Assembly (NCBI GenBank): GCA_963989245.1
Contig: CAXDII010000003.1
Coordinates: 1,054,001 to 1,118,000, forward strand
Reading direction: 5' to 3'
Source: Nansenia antarctica
Lineage: Eukaryota > Chordata > Actinopteri > Argentiniformes > Microstomatidae
Length of the DNA stretch: 64,000 bases
Shown: positions 48,045-58,860 of the stretch, piece after piece
How positions within the stretch are numbered: position 1 is the first letter of the stretch
Layout of the letters: the number at the start of each line of letters is the position of its first letter
Notes under the pieces: generated by a model
What the model saw: only the letters and a program-made list of their open reading frames with translations
The model's database searches: none
What the model was told of the DNA's origin: nothing
Translations under genes and position numbers: made by a program

Positions 48045-49756
48045 ATCTATAGTCTGCAATGGGTTTTAGATTAATTTTGCGATTAAAGATTGTTCTGCTT
48101 GTTTTACTTTCAAGACATAATAAAGTTCTGTAGAACGGGCCAAATTGATGTAATTGTTTTTTTTGTTTGTTATACATCACATGCATTTGTTGTAATATTC
48201 TATTCAAGTGTCCTAAGATGTGATTTTATATTTCTTACACAGTGGCACATAGGTTTGGAATGACTACCTTGTACGGTACCAGTACGGTATCTCAGTGATG
48301 CAAAGACTGGAAAATATTTATCTTTAGAATTTGAATATTTGGCCTACTTATTGGCAATTCAGTGAAACACAACTTTATTAACATCAGGATAGATGGAATG
48401 TTATAAAGTGAAGCACATCTGTAGGTGATAGAAAGAAGAAATTAAACATGTCACACTTAAGTTAACGGTTGGAGTATGCCAGCAATGTTCCAGAGAAACT
48501 GGTCTTTCTGGATGGATGAGGATGGTTTTTTTTCTACAGCATTCTGTACTTAGTGCTGACCCTCCACAGAGAGCTCTCATTTCAGTTTATGTTCAGTGTC
48601 CTGTCATCGTCCTGCTTATTGTTTTGTAAATACCTGTACAAAGTTGCCAGCTATATTTCTACCTATTTATAAAGTTCCACACACATTTTGTACTTGCCCC
48701 GGGCAATCGGGCAACTGTTAATGTCGAATCCTGCCGGGTAATACAGAAGTAGTCTTTAGGCCTATGAAAAGACATTAGACACTGGTGATAAAGGTGGAAT
48801 CATTGTCAACTAGTTGTGTGTTTGGCACAAAAAAAAAACTACATGGTTGTGTGAAGTCAAAAGTCAAAGCTTGTCTTTATAAGTTTGATTATATTCCAAA
48901 CACAACACTGTTTTATGCAGCCAAAAGACTACCCCGTGCTGACCCCCGAAAATGACACACGCATGAAGAAAAAACTGGACAAGATGATGAAAGAGCTTCA
49001 TCCAGTGCCGTCGCCACCTTTTTGTAAGACACCTCTGTTCATCTGAAGAATACTATAGTTGGCGTCTAAAAGAGCTTTGTGCTTGAAGGTGGTTTCATTT
49101 GAACATGTTCTGTATTACAGATGTGTCCACTTTCATCATTGATGAAGAGAATGGAATAGTCTACAGCCCTGGCACAGACACCATGGCACAGCGCTGAAAG
49201 AGATGAGTGAAAAGGGAGAACCTCTCTCCCACAGGTATATCTTATATACGTATATCACCAATTGCTTGACCCGAGGGTTACAATTGAACCTGATATTTAC
49301 AGTTATGATAATGTATAACAAGCACAAGGACAGTTATGACACACTCATTCTGCTGCCACCAATATGAGCAAGATCTTTTACAATTTAGCAGACACTTTTA
49401 TACAACAGAACTAGCAACACATCTAGTCTGCAATGGGTTTTAGATGAATTTTGCGAATAAAGATTGTTCTGCTTGTTTTACTTTCAAGACATAATAAAGT
49501 TGTGTAGAACGGGCCAAATTGATGTAATAGTTTGTTTTGTTATACACCACATGATGCATTTGTTGTAATATTCTATTCAAGTGACCCAAGATTTTTTTTT
49601 CTACAGCATTCTGTACAGATACCTTAGTGCTGACCCTCCACAGAGAGCTCTCATTTCACTTTATGTTCAGTGTCCTGTCATCGTCCTGCTTATTGTTTTG
49701 TAAATACCTGTACAAAGTTGCCAGCTATATTTCTACCTATTTATAAAGTTCCACAC
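48045..49756. repeat. Duplicated intronic blocks around mcph1 exons
   Basis: 48045-48200 recurs at 49418-49585, and 48520-48680 recurs at 49596-49756, in the same order and orientation. The space between the blocks is shorter in the right copy. The mcph1 exons at 48921-49234 lie between the two copies. 49757-50160 holds no gene. Confidence 0.85.
48921..49234 (+). pseudogene. mcph1: mcph1 N-terminal-side exons
   Basis: Exon 48921-49023 (acceptor TTTATGCAG, donor GTAAGAC) codes PKDYPVLTPENDTRMKKKLD and MMKELHPV. Exon 49121-49234 (acceptor TGTATTACAG, donor GTATAT) codes FIIDEENGIVYSPGTD, then a frame slip near 49195 before ALKEMSEKGEPLSHR. These correspond to the region just after the first BRCT domain of microcephalin. 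They follow, rather than precede, the middle exons at 46.4-47.5 kb, against gene order. The slip adds to the view that this copy is broken. Confidence 0.7.
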
Positions 49757-50164
49757 CTTGGGCATGCACCTCAACATTGTTGTCCTCTTCCCCTCTGACA
49801 CCACCGTAACAGTGTCTCCCTGACTAACACGTTTTCTAGTTTATGCAATATACTGGCCATCAGGGCACACACAATAAAGTATTTTCACACTGCACTTCAA
49901 GACGTTTTCGCTAAAGGAAGTCGTGTCAATGCCACTATCTAAGTACCAGTTAGTGATCTGTGAGATACTATCATCACTGCTCAAAATAGGAATGTAATTT
50001 ACTGATAAGACACATAGTTGTGTGGAGGATTGGCATTAAGGTATCTGTACAGAATGCTGTAGAGAAAAAGCATCCTCATCTTTGCAGTGGAAAATTCTGA
50101 TTTGAACGTATTCCAAGTCTTTGATATATCTCAACATTGTAGATGTCTCTGATGAGGAAGATGA

Positions 50165-50233
50165 ATTACATTTACATTACATTTTTGGCATTTAGCAGAC
50201 GCCTTATTCCAAAGCGACTTACAATCGATACAT
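50165..50233 (+). repeat. Short conserved fish repeat core
   Basis: TTTTTGGCATTTAGCAGACG, CCTTATTCC, AAAGCGACTTACAATCGATA. Best copy of the repeat also seen at 8063. Confidence 0.8.
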
Positions 50234-50409
50234 TTGGCTAAGCAAGTGAACCATCAATTCATCAGTCGTAGCAGAAAGAGTAATCTAGTTCAGGCCAGGG
50301 GCCATTGGCAGTCATTGGGATAGAAGAAGTAATACTTTTTTATTTAAAAAAAGAAAGAAATGGACACAGGAGATACAGTACAAGGGGGGAAGTAGAAATC
50401 TTAGGAGAC

Positions 50410-51595
50410 ATAGTCTCTGCCAGTCGCTGGTATAGAGGGAGAACAGTAGGGGCCCTAGGACAGAGCCCTGGGGGACCCCAGTGGTGAGGGTTCATGAAGA
50501 AGACAACGATTCTCTCCAAGTCACCTGGTAGGAGCGACCCACCAGGTGGGAAGCAAACCAGGAGAGTGCAGTGCCAGAGATGCCCAGTTCTGAGAGGATG
50601 GAGAGAAGGATCTGGTGGTTGACTGTGTCGAAGGCAGCGGACAGGTCCAGGAGAATGAGAACAGAGGAGAGGGAGGAAGCTTGAGCAGAGTGGAGGGCCT
50701 CTGTGACAGCAAGGAGAGCAGTCTCAGTGCAATGCCCAGCCTTGAAGCTGGATTGGTTGGTGTCCAGATGTTCCATCTTCCGGAGATAATCAGTTGCTTG
50801 GATGCAGCACGTTGAAGGGTTTTGGAAGGGAAGGAGAGAAGGGATACTGGTCTGTAGTTGTGGACAGAGGACAGGTCAAGGGTGTGTTTCTTGAGGACAG
50901 GCTTGACTCTGGCTATTTTGAAGGCAGCCGGGACAGATCCTGTGTATAAGGATTGATTGATTGATTGATTGAGAACTTTATTAGAAGATTTGCAGAAGTA
51001 GGTACATGAAAGTACATATTACATACAAGGTCAACTAACAGGATAAAAACCCAAGAAAGCCACTGGCTTATTTCAATTGGGGTCCTTGATACTCAATTCA
51101 TCGTTACATGTAAGACAGACAAAAAACTAGTACTATCTACAAGATAATACAGACAAATAACTAGTACTATCTACAAGATAAACATACATCCAACATGGGA
51201 AGAACAATACAACAAAACATAAGGTATGTACAGCGGGTAGGACAGGTGGGGACATACACCACAGGTGGGGGCGGGGGACAAAACACAGAGTATGTACAGT
51301 GTCAGTAGTCTCCATTCAGGTCATCGACAAGTTGAGGAGGAGTTGATTACGGTGGTATGGTAAGGAAGGATGTCGGAGGAAATGGAGAAGAGGGGAGGGG
51401 ATGGGATCGAGAGGGCAGGTGGTTGCCCGCTTGGATGTGATCAGTGTGAGAATCTCATCAGGGAAAGGGGGGGGGGAAATTATAAGCCAGGGACCGAGTG
51501 TCGAGCAGAGAGTCTGGAAGGGGTGTTAGCAGCGTTGGTAGGAGGAGGGGGAAAGTTGCTGCTAATGTCACCAACCTTGTTTTCGAAGTAGGTGT
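50410..51595 (-). mobile_element. L2-like LINE fragment, interrupted
   Basis: Minus-strand frames 51590-51360 (ITSKRATTCPLDPIPSPLFS) and 50945-50410 (ETALLAVTEALHSAQ; LLDLSAAFDTVNHQILLSIL) belong to one reverse transcriptase, frameshifted in places. It is split by the insertion at 50948-51355. Catalytic YADD box not present. Confidence 0.75.
50948..51355 (-). mobile_element. LINE 3' end nested in L2-like LINE
   Basis: Ends (minus strand) in repeated CAAT (plus strand GATTGATTGATTGATTGA). TAAGGA occurs at both borders (about 50946 and 51360) and could be the target duplication. Non-coding; contains a tandem ACTAGTACTATCTACAAGAT repeat at 51127-51180. Confidence 0.6.
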
Positions 51596-52609
51596 CCATG
51601 TCCGACCCATGGAGCCCCTCCACTCTCAGCTCATTATGGACTAATGTAGGGCACCTGTGTGTCTCAGCTCATTATGGACTAATGTAATGTAGGGCACCTG
51701 TGTGTTTGCTCTCCTGTGTTACTGATGCCCTCACTCCTCTGCACTCCCTGCTCAGTCTGCTCTGTGTATCTTGTCATGTGACGTGTTCCATGTCAAGATA
51801 GTCTGTTCCTAACGCAAGTATTGAGACCTTGATCTTACAGTTTCTTTGTTTTCGTGTTAGTCCATATTTTGTATTTCTGCCCTTGTCCTTTTCTCAGTAA
51901 AGATATTTTTTATTTTGCATTCGCTGCCTACCGCCTGCTTCTTCCTCTGCACCGCACCTGTGTCCACACCTTACAGCAAACCCTTACCATTGTCAGAGAT
52001 GATTGGGTGCAAACCTCACTTTAGAGTCATATTGTACTGCCAAATTCAGGACAAAGCATTTCTCTGAAGTTTGATTGATATAAAAAAAAATGTTCTTTGG
52101 GAACTATACACTGGATGCTTAAAACACATGCTAAAAACACTAATCCAACTTCTATCCCAACTATATCCTTTGAGATGTTTTAGGTTACTGTACTGTGAAT
52201 GCTATGGGGATGGTTGCTTTTTGTTTTTGGTCTATTGATGTAAGTGAATACCATGTGGGTTAGCATAAGAGATGGATTCCCTGGGTGTTGTCAGGTGACT
52301 GAAACAGAAAGACTATGAGCATGGTATGTGTCAGTTTATTGTATATTTTCATCACAGGCAACTTCATACTCCAACTACAGTCAAATACAAAACATTTTTA
52401 TGATTAGAATCTTATTACCCTGAATGATTTACAATGCATGTTGTTTAATTAATATCAACATCACAGCACAATTGAAAAATATATGACACAAGAATTTACA
52501 TGAAAAGGGAAAAGGGAAGTTTCACTGTGTCACAGTGGGTTATTTGCTGTGGAAAGAACACATTGGTATGTTTATGTACAACATTTACTGTATTAAGAGT
52601 ACTTTGCTT
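51596..52609. other. No gene recognised
   Basis: 51640-51710 has a duplicated CAGCTCATTATGGACTAATG unit. 51830-51965 has the T-rich, poly(A)-signal-like pattern of an interspersed repeat end. The rest is unremarkable. Confidence 0.4.
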
Positions 52610-53000
52610 TACTTTACTTTTATTTATTTGTATAGCACTTATCAAGACAGCAGTCACAAAGTGCTTCACAGTACATTTGGTAGTATACAGCATAACACAG
52701 CAAGTAAACAGGCAACAAATAAAATATATTTGTATAATTCATAAAATGTAAACAAGCACTTCACAAAAGCAATGAAACAAATGATAAAATGATAAAATCA
52801 ATACAGATATCAAGAAGTAAAACGAGAAAACAACTTATATAAAATAATTGGGTTTTTAAATGTTTTTAAAAAAAGTGGTACAGACCCAGCTAAACTGACA
52901 GTGAGGGGGAGGCGATTCCATAATGTTGGAGCGACAACAGTAAAAGCTCGGCCACCCTTTGTTTTGAGCCTAGACCGTGGGACAATTAAAAGCCGTTGGT
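52610..53000. repeat. Interspersed fish repeat
   Basis: TTTATTTGTATAGCACTTAT, AAAGTGCTTCACAGT and GGCGATTCCATAATGTTGGA words, same pattern as at 26335-26520. Frames here are chance. Confidence 0.6.
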
Positions 53001-53258
53001 CAGACGATCTAAGTGATCTAGGTGCAATGTATTGTGTTAAAAGATCGGAAATATAGGAGTAAGTAAATTAAATCAATTAACAAATCTAAATGTATAACAT
53101 ATAGTGCAATAACATTATACTGTATGAAACAATAAGATAATAAGCAAAAATCTAATGATGTTGTCTCACTGAATGTACCTACATTAAGGTGTTTCAGTAG
53201 ATTAAGTCTCGTGGAAAGGAAAGATTGTCAATTTAGAAACATAATGTGAATTTTGACA

Positions 53259-54138
53259 TTATGATTTTCTCATGAAGTCAAGTTTGATATTCTCAGTTTT
53301 ATTTGAAGTTATGTCAGTGGCTGTGGCTTTCATTTCTGTGGAGCCAAACTTGATTTCTAACCTGACTTTGCGGGCCTTGCCCCCAAGGATGTCAGGCATC
53401 GGAACAGTGAAGGAGCCAATCTGTTCTATTCCCCACTCATCTACATACTTGATAGATTTAGGATTGCGTCTATCTGTGCTGTAAAAGGTGAAGGTCATTC
53501 CTGTCTGATCTGTTTTTATGGGAGAGAAGCTGTGCTCCCTGACTTCATCACAACCCACTGACTGATCCATATAAACCAGTTTCTCAAATATGTCATTACA
53601 CCACTCTCCGTCTTCATTTGTGAACTTCTTTGCAGGTTTGTGCGCAGATTCATCAAAGATGGCAGAAACAGCAATCCCATAAGTCAGGCCACTTACTCGT
53701 GCTGACATCACCTTAGGGTTTACCCCAAAAAGGACAGCTCCCTTGACAATGACCTCCTGGGGATCAAGAGGGCAGAGCACTTTGCACTGATTTCCAAACT
53801 TCTTCTTAATGTGACTCTGCAGGATCTTACTTGAGGCATAACCTCCCACTAAGACAATTAATTCAATCTTGAAATCTTTTTTCAGGATTTCCTTAAGACT
53901 ATTAGTTATTCCTCTAAGGCTCTCCTCAAAGAAGGAACACAGTTTCTTACTTGTGATTTTGATTGACCCTTCATCCCAGGATGCTCCATTGACCTTCTTG
54001 AAGAAGCTTTCCATGTCTTGCCTTTTCTGAGCTAATGTTGCCAAGTTAAAAGGGCAGGGTACCTCTATGTCATCATCTGTACGCTTAAGTACAGAGAATT
54101 CATACATTATCTTTTGCATCTCGCTGCAGAGTACCAAC
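53259..54138 (-). pseudogene. HSPA12-like protein, C-terminal exon
   Basis: 293 codons open, beginning after a splice acceptor (TTTTCTTAG) at 54139. It reads IELIVLVGGYASSKILQSHI, then KVLCPLDPQEVIVKGAVLFG and SARVSGLTYGIAVSAIF, the last part of the actin-like ATPase fold of the HSP70-related HSPA12 family. The substrate-binding-type tail ends in FMRKS. HSPA12 proteins are atypical HSP70s without the usual lid. Upstream exons with the nucleotide-binding N-terminus are absent; instead LINE sequence begins at 54425. It may be an orphan exon of a lost gene or the last exon of a gene whose introns swallowed transposons. HSPA12A/B-like genes are multiplied in fish. Confidence 0.7.
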
Positions 54139-54202
54139 TAAGAAAATGCTCTTTAATGATTACTAATGACAGGGTGTTCATGTCAAGGTTCATTTGGGTC
54201 AT

Positions 54203-54243
54203 GTAGGCTGTTTATAGGCAAGGTAAACCTATAAACAGCCTAC
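54203..54243. repeat. 16-bp perfect hairpin
   Basis: GTAGGCTGTTTATAGG and its exact reverse complement, separated by nine bases. Otherwise 54140-54424 is empty. Confidence 0.9.
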
Positions 54244-54424
54244 CGGTACATGATCCACCAGATAACAGTACCCAAAGACCCATTTACTTCATATCTTATG
54301 CACAAAACTGAATGACTCAACCTGACCACAAATCCTTCAGTGGCAAAAATCCAGTCCAAGCCATGCAAACGATTTATGTATTGGTCAAGACAATGGTAAT
54401 CCTGCATGAACTGTCACTACTTCA

Positions 54425-55665
54425 GTGCATCCTAATCAACAGCTGAACTCCTTCTACGCCCGGTTCGACGAGGGGCGAACGGAGGTAACCACAACACAAA
54501 CACCACTCTCTCCAGCTCTCAGCAGCCTCACCCTTACAGAGCATGAAGTGAGACGCGTGCTGAAGGCGGTGGACCCCAGGAAAGCCTCTGGGCCGGATGG
54601 CGTCCTGGGACGGGTGCTGAGGGACTGCGCCGACCAGCTGGCCGAGGTTTTCACCAACATCTTCAACCAGTCCCTGTCCCAGGCCACCATCCCACCCTGC
54701 CTGAAAACCTCAACTATCATCCCAGTCCCGAAGAAAAGCACGGTGAGCTGCCTAAACGACTACCGCCCGGTGGCACTCACACCAATCATCATGAAGTGCT
54801 TCGAGAAACTAGTCCGGGCCCACATACTCACACGCCTCCCGCCCAACCTGGATCCATACCAGTTCGCCTACAGAGCCCACAGGTCCACAGAGGACGCCAT
54901 CGCGACGACTCTCCACGCCACTCTATCCCACCTGGAGAGGGGAAACAGCTACGCGAGACTGCTCTTTGTGGACTTCAGCTCTGCCTTCAACACCATCCTT
55001 ACAGACAGGCTAGTGACCAAACTACTAGACCTGGGACTATCACACTCTATATGTGCATGGATCAAGGACTTCCTGTCCGACCGCCCCCAGAGGGTGCGGG
55101 TGGGCTCCCACACCTCCACAGCCCTCAGACTCAGCACTGGGTCCCCCCAGGGCTGCGTGCTAAGCCCCATCCTCTACAACCTCTACACCTACGACTTCAC
55201 CCCCGTCCACCCCAGCAACTCCATCGTAAAGTTTGCAGACGACACCACCGTGGTGGGCTGCATCTCGGGGGGGGACGAGGCGGCGTACAGGGATGAGGTA
55301 GAGCAGCTGAGCAAGCTGTGCAAGGTTAACAACCTGCTGCTGAACAAGTCAAAGACCCAGGAAATCATCGTGGACTTCAGGAGGAAAAAATCTGAGGTCC
55401 AGCCCTTGCTCATCGACGGAGAGAGCGTGGAGAGAGTCTCAACCCTCCGATTCCTGGGGGTGCACATACAGGATGACCTGTCCTGGAAGAACAACACAGC
55501 AGCCACCATCAAGAAGGCACAACAGCGGCTCTACTTCCTGAGAGTCCTCAGGAAGGAACACAACAAGCAGGAGATACTGGTGGCCTTCTACCGCGGCGCA
55601 GTGGAGAGCATCCTCACCTACGGCATCTGCAACTGGTTCTCCAGCTGCACAACCGCGGAGAGAAT
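54425..55665 (+). mobile_element. L2/CR1-like LINE, second copy
   Basis: Same family as the element at the window start; offset 54,654 aligns both over about 1,005 bp with few differences. It includes more upstream sequence (VRRVLKAVDPRKASGPDGVL) but loses the 3' end at about 55665. Confidence 0.9.
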
Positions 55666-55768
55666 CTCCATTGTCAAACCGATCAAGGGCATATCGACTA
55701 GTAGTGCAAGAATGACAACGGTAAGATCATACGAACTAGTAGTTCATACTAGTCAGGGTTTCCGTTAA
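54425..55768 (+). CDS. LINE reverse transcriptase, 3' end replaced
   Basis: 448 codons without a stop. It contains the RT entry region (RKASGPDG; IIPVPKKSTVSCLNDYRPVA), VDFSSAFNTIL, SPQGCVLSPIL and the catalytic FADDTTVV box. After SSCTTAERIS (near 55660) the frame continues into unrelated sequence for about 34 codons, including the 41-bp segment shared with 1920-1960. The RT C-terminal end and 3' UTR are missing. The endonuclease is not present upstream, so the element is truncated on both sides. Confidence 0.85.
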   Translation: MHPNQQLNSFYARFDEGRTEVTTTQTPLSPALSSLTLTEHEVRRVLKAVDPRKASGPDGVLGRVLRDCADQLAEVFTNIFNQSLSQATIPPCLKTSTIIPVPKKSTVSCLNDYRPVALTPIIMKCFEKLVRAHILTRLPPNLDPYQFAYRAHRSTEDAIATTLHATLSHLERGNSYARLLFVDFSSAFNTILTDRLVTKLLDLGLSHSICAWIKDFLSDRPQRVRVGSHTSTALRLSTGSPQGCVLSPILYNLYTYDFTPVHPSNSIVKFADDTTVVGCISGGDEAAYRDEVEQLSKLCKVNNLLLNKSKTQEIIVDFRRKKSEVQPLLIDGESVERVSTLRFLGVHIQDDLSWKNNTAATIKKAQQRLYFLRVLRKEHNKQEILVAFYRGAVESILTYGICNWFSSCTTAERISIVKPIKGISTSSARMTTVRSYELVVHTSQGFR

Positions 55769-56110
55769 CCGGTAATTACCGGTCTTTGTCCGGTAAAATT
55801 AGTTGAAGTCCGACAAATTCAAAACTCGTCGGACATAATGTCCGGTGAAAATAATTCTCTCTAAGCACAATTTTAATACAATTCGTAGCGAATTGTATTC
55901 AAATTGGCTTCGGGCCACCATTTTCAGCTGAGCACCAAACACACACACACCCACACACACACAACACCGCCTGAGAGAGAAGGACCCGCCCCCCCCAGCC
56001 AGCCTATAGGCTAACCAAAGGGGGCGGGTCCCTCCCTCCCGGGCAGCGCCGCGCGTGCATGAGTGTGCGCGTGCCCGGCGCTCAGCTGAAAATGGTGGCC
56101 CGAAGCGGAG
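55756..56110. mobile_element. hAT-like MITE with long internal hairpin
   Basis: Starts CAGGGTTTCCGTTAACCGG, the form of a fish hAT end. Arms at about 55910-55935 and 56079-56105 (TTCGGGCCACCATTTTCAGC and its reverse complement) fold back. No matching right terminus seen. A CA tract lies at 55938-55962. Confidence 0.55.
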
Positions 56111-56608
56111 CGCCTTAACTTTATCGCACAATAACAAGGATAACAAACGAAATGGACAACATTTACACTAAGATGGAGACAAACTTCAGCGATATGATCT
56201 AACAGCCGGTCTTCAGGACGACATACAGACCCGTATGAGCTTACAGGGCTATCCCCTATCTATCTGAGAAAAGGCATAGGCCGGCTGTAACATCGAACGG
56301 AAAGTAGCCTATACGCATTGCAAGTTAATTTAAAGCCTATTTATTTTCAAAGAGTTTTATTCTATTTTATTTTATCTGATAAAAGGCATATGAACGGAAA
56401 TTAGGCTAGCCGTGTCACGCCAGAAGCCTACATGCTTGCACTGTTCAATAAAATGTTATACATCTAGACATTGTGGTATTTCTTTATATACGTATCCTAT
56501 CAATTGTTTCTCAATAAACAGTTATGTTCTCCTCATTGTCATACTCCCGAGTCCGATTAAGTATGATTTGACAGGCAGCTAAACGAAATGCCTTCCCAAC
56601 CAGCGAGA

Positions 56609-56774
56609 CCTGGGGGGTATTCCATCAACGTCGCTAAAGGAAAATCCCGGCCTTTTTTGGATAACTCTCGCGAGACTTGTCAGAATATGCCTGGATGTTT
56701 TTAGGAACTCTCGCGAGACTTGTCAGACTAAACCTGGATTTTCCTTTAGCGATGTTGATGGAATACCCCCCAGG
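56609..56774. mobile_element. Palindromic MITE with internal direct repeats
   Basis: Arms of about 40 bp starting CCTGGGGGGTATTCCATCAA. Between them AACTCTCGCGAGACTTGTCA occurs twice. 166 bp in total. The remainder of 56111-56960 has no gene. Confidence 0.9.
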
Positions 56775-56960
56775 TTATAGACCTATAATACCTTTTTGAC
56801 AAGATCAGAGAATTCTGTACTGATGAGGCGAAAGACACTACATGCCCCTTATGGGAAGATAAGAGCTTGAATAGCACTTGAAAAAGAGGAGAATCACCCT
56901 CTTCCTCAGGGACCATGCTATTGTTGACTTTAAAAATAACCCGGATCAAGCAAGAGCGGT

Positions 56961-57632
56961 GTGGGGGGTGGAGAGATGGAAGGACGTCATCCTCTAAACC
57001 GCCCCCCATGCCGCGCCGCATCGCCCAACCCCCCCCCCACCCCGGGCCTACCTCACTACACCACCAGTTCCTGCACTATCACCTTCACCACCGTTCCAGC
57101 ACAAGCCCTGGTCAGCAGTATCACCATCACAAGGACCAGGAGAGGAGCAGCGCACAACACCAACAGGGAAGTTTACTGCACCTTCCACCACCTACACATG
57201 TACACAGCACTGACCCACTTCCTACCCTCACCAGAATATCACCACACACAACCCACAGCCGAACCAGCCGTCTCTGCCAGCACCACCAGCACCAGGATGA
57301 CCAACACCACTGGGTCACAGGGAAGTACAGATCACCCGCCTGACACCAAAATGCACACTACACAAACCATGCACACCTCCCTTCTCTCACTCCTGTATCT
57401 TTTCAGGCACATGTCATATCCAGCTCTGACACCTACCCAGGCTTCCAGACCCAGGAGCAGAGACCGGCGGGAACCACCACGTCACCCCAGCACCAACCCC
57501 AGGTTCCAACTCAGCGACCCCAAACCCCCTGTTCCGGGCCACCCCCCCCCAACTCCAGGCCCCCAGCTACAGGCCCAGTCCCCTACCCGCCAACCCCCAA
57601 CCCCCAGCCCGGAACAAGCTGAGAAGAGCCAG
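56961..57632 (+). mobile_element. Proline-rich open region, LINE ORF1-like
   Basis: Open for 220 codons before entering the repeat at 57633. Composition is very rich in Pro, Thr and Ser (PPTPGPQLQAQSPTRQPPTP type), with no zinc knuckle. It may be an ORF1 or 5' part of the element whose 3' end is the 570-bp repeat, joined by an internal deletion. Confidence 0.35.
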
Positions 57633-58199
57633 GGAGCTTTTTCCCTGGATAAGCTGTGTACAGGTTTTTCGCCTCTGCTTGCCTGCCATGCGCCGAGCTC
57701 TCTGGGCCTCTCCTCAGGGGCCTCCGGTCGGCCTGCGTGCTCGATCTGCTCCGCCGCTGGGGCGCCTGGTCCGGCTAGCCTCGTGAAGGGCTACAGGAGT
57801 CTGAGCCTGGTGGGCTGGGCCGGATGCGCCGGTGGTGGGGCGGGTCGGGTGAGTCGGGTGTGTGGGGTCCCTCGGGGGAGGGAGGTGGGGGAGCCACGGC
57901 TTTGCACTGGTGGGCAAACTGGATAGTAGTCGCTCTACAACTAGAGGGCTGCAGGGGAATTTTTTTCCCGGATGCACAGCGAACAGGTTTTTTACCCCTG
58001 CCTCCTACCGACACTGGAACCTGGACACTGAACACTGAACACTGAACATTACACTACACTGGACAATACACTGAACACTGAGCACTTTAGTTAGTTTAAT
58101 GTTGGTTGTTGTTGAATGTAATGTCTTAAATGTCTGATTGTTTGATTAATTGATTGTATACACGGTGTTGCGTTTTTATAAAAACCAATAAAAAACACT
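57633..58199 (+). mobile_element. 570-bp retroelement-like repeat, copy 2
   Basis: Same sequence as 45825-46393 with only scattered differences. It also ends AATAAAAAACAC. Here a coding-like region precedes it, while copy 1 is truncated at the same GGAGCTTTTTCCC start. Confidence 0.7.
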
Positions 58200-58299
58200 T
58201 TATGCTTGGGAAATGTGTTTCTAAAGTGTCTGGTCTCGCTATTGTCGTGTATTTTCATGCTCTGTAACCATAGCAATGGCCCTCTAATACACACAATGG

Positions 58300-58860
58300 C
58301 CTTTTGACCAGCATGTGCAGAGGCTGTAATATCATCATGGGTAGATATAATTGCATTAGGGCCTGAGCCAGCAAGACGCCCATAGCATAAATTGCATTAG
58401 AATTGTATTAGACCATAGGGTGAATTGCATTAAACCAATGCAGAGTACATTATCTGCCTTCAGGTATGGCAGATAATACACAGCAAAGGATCCTTAGGAT
58501 GGAATAACATCCTATTTACAGGATGACCTCACTGGCAAACTTTGTATCTGACCAAATTAAAATGACGTGGACTCTGTTTTGATTGGCTCAGCGACAGTGA
58601 CAGGGGGGGGTATAAAATCCTGTACACAGATTGGCTCTTTCTCTTTTTCTTCATATCCATCTCTTTTTCTTCATATCCATCTCTTTTTCTTCATATCCAT
58701 ATCTTTTTCTTCATATCCATATCTTTGACTTCATATCCTGTGACCGATTCGGACCACCAGCTCCATTGAGGGGCCATGCTGTGTAACCTGTTTTTTTTGA
58801 ATAAACATTCTTAAATTTGCTCAAGAACTCTTCTTCATTTTTAGCAGTAACAGATACCAA
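58300..58860 (+). mobile_element. Endogenous retrovirus 5' LTR (borders approximate)
   Basis: U3 features: a CRE-like TGACGTGG at 58563, a CAAT-type GATTGGCTCA at 58581, and a TATAAAA box at 58611. An AATAAA poly(A) signal lies at 58800. TATA to AATAAA spacing of 190 bp suits a short R region. The exact LTR ends and the primer site were not fixed; the 3' LTR lies outside the window. Confidence 0.65.
58644..58740. repeat. 20-bp tandem repeat in LTR
   Basis: Five units of TCTTTTTCTTCATATCCATC type just downstream of the TATA box, in the presumed transcript start. Confidence 0.9.
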
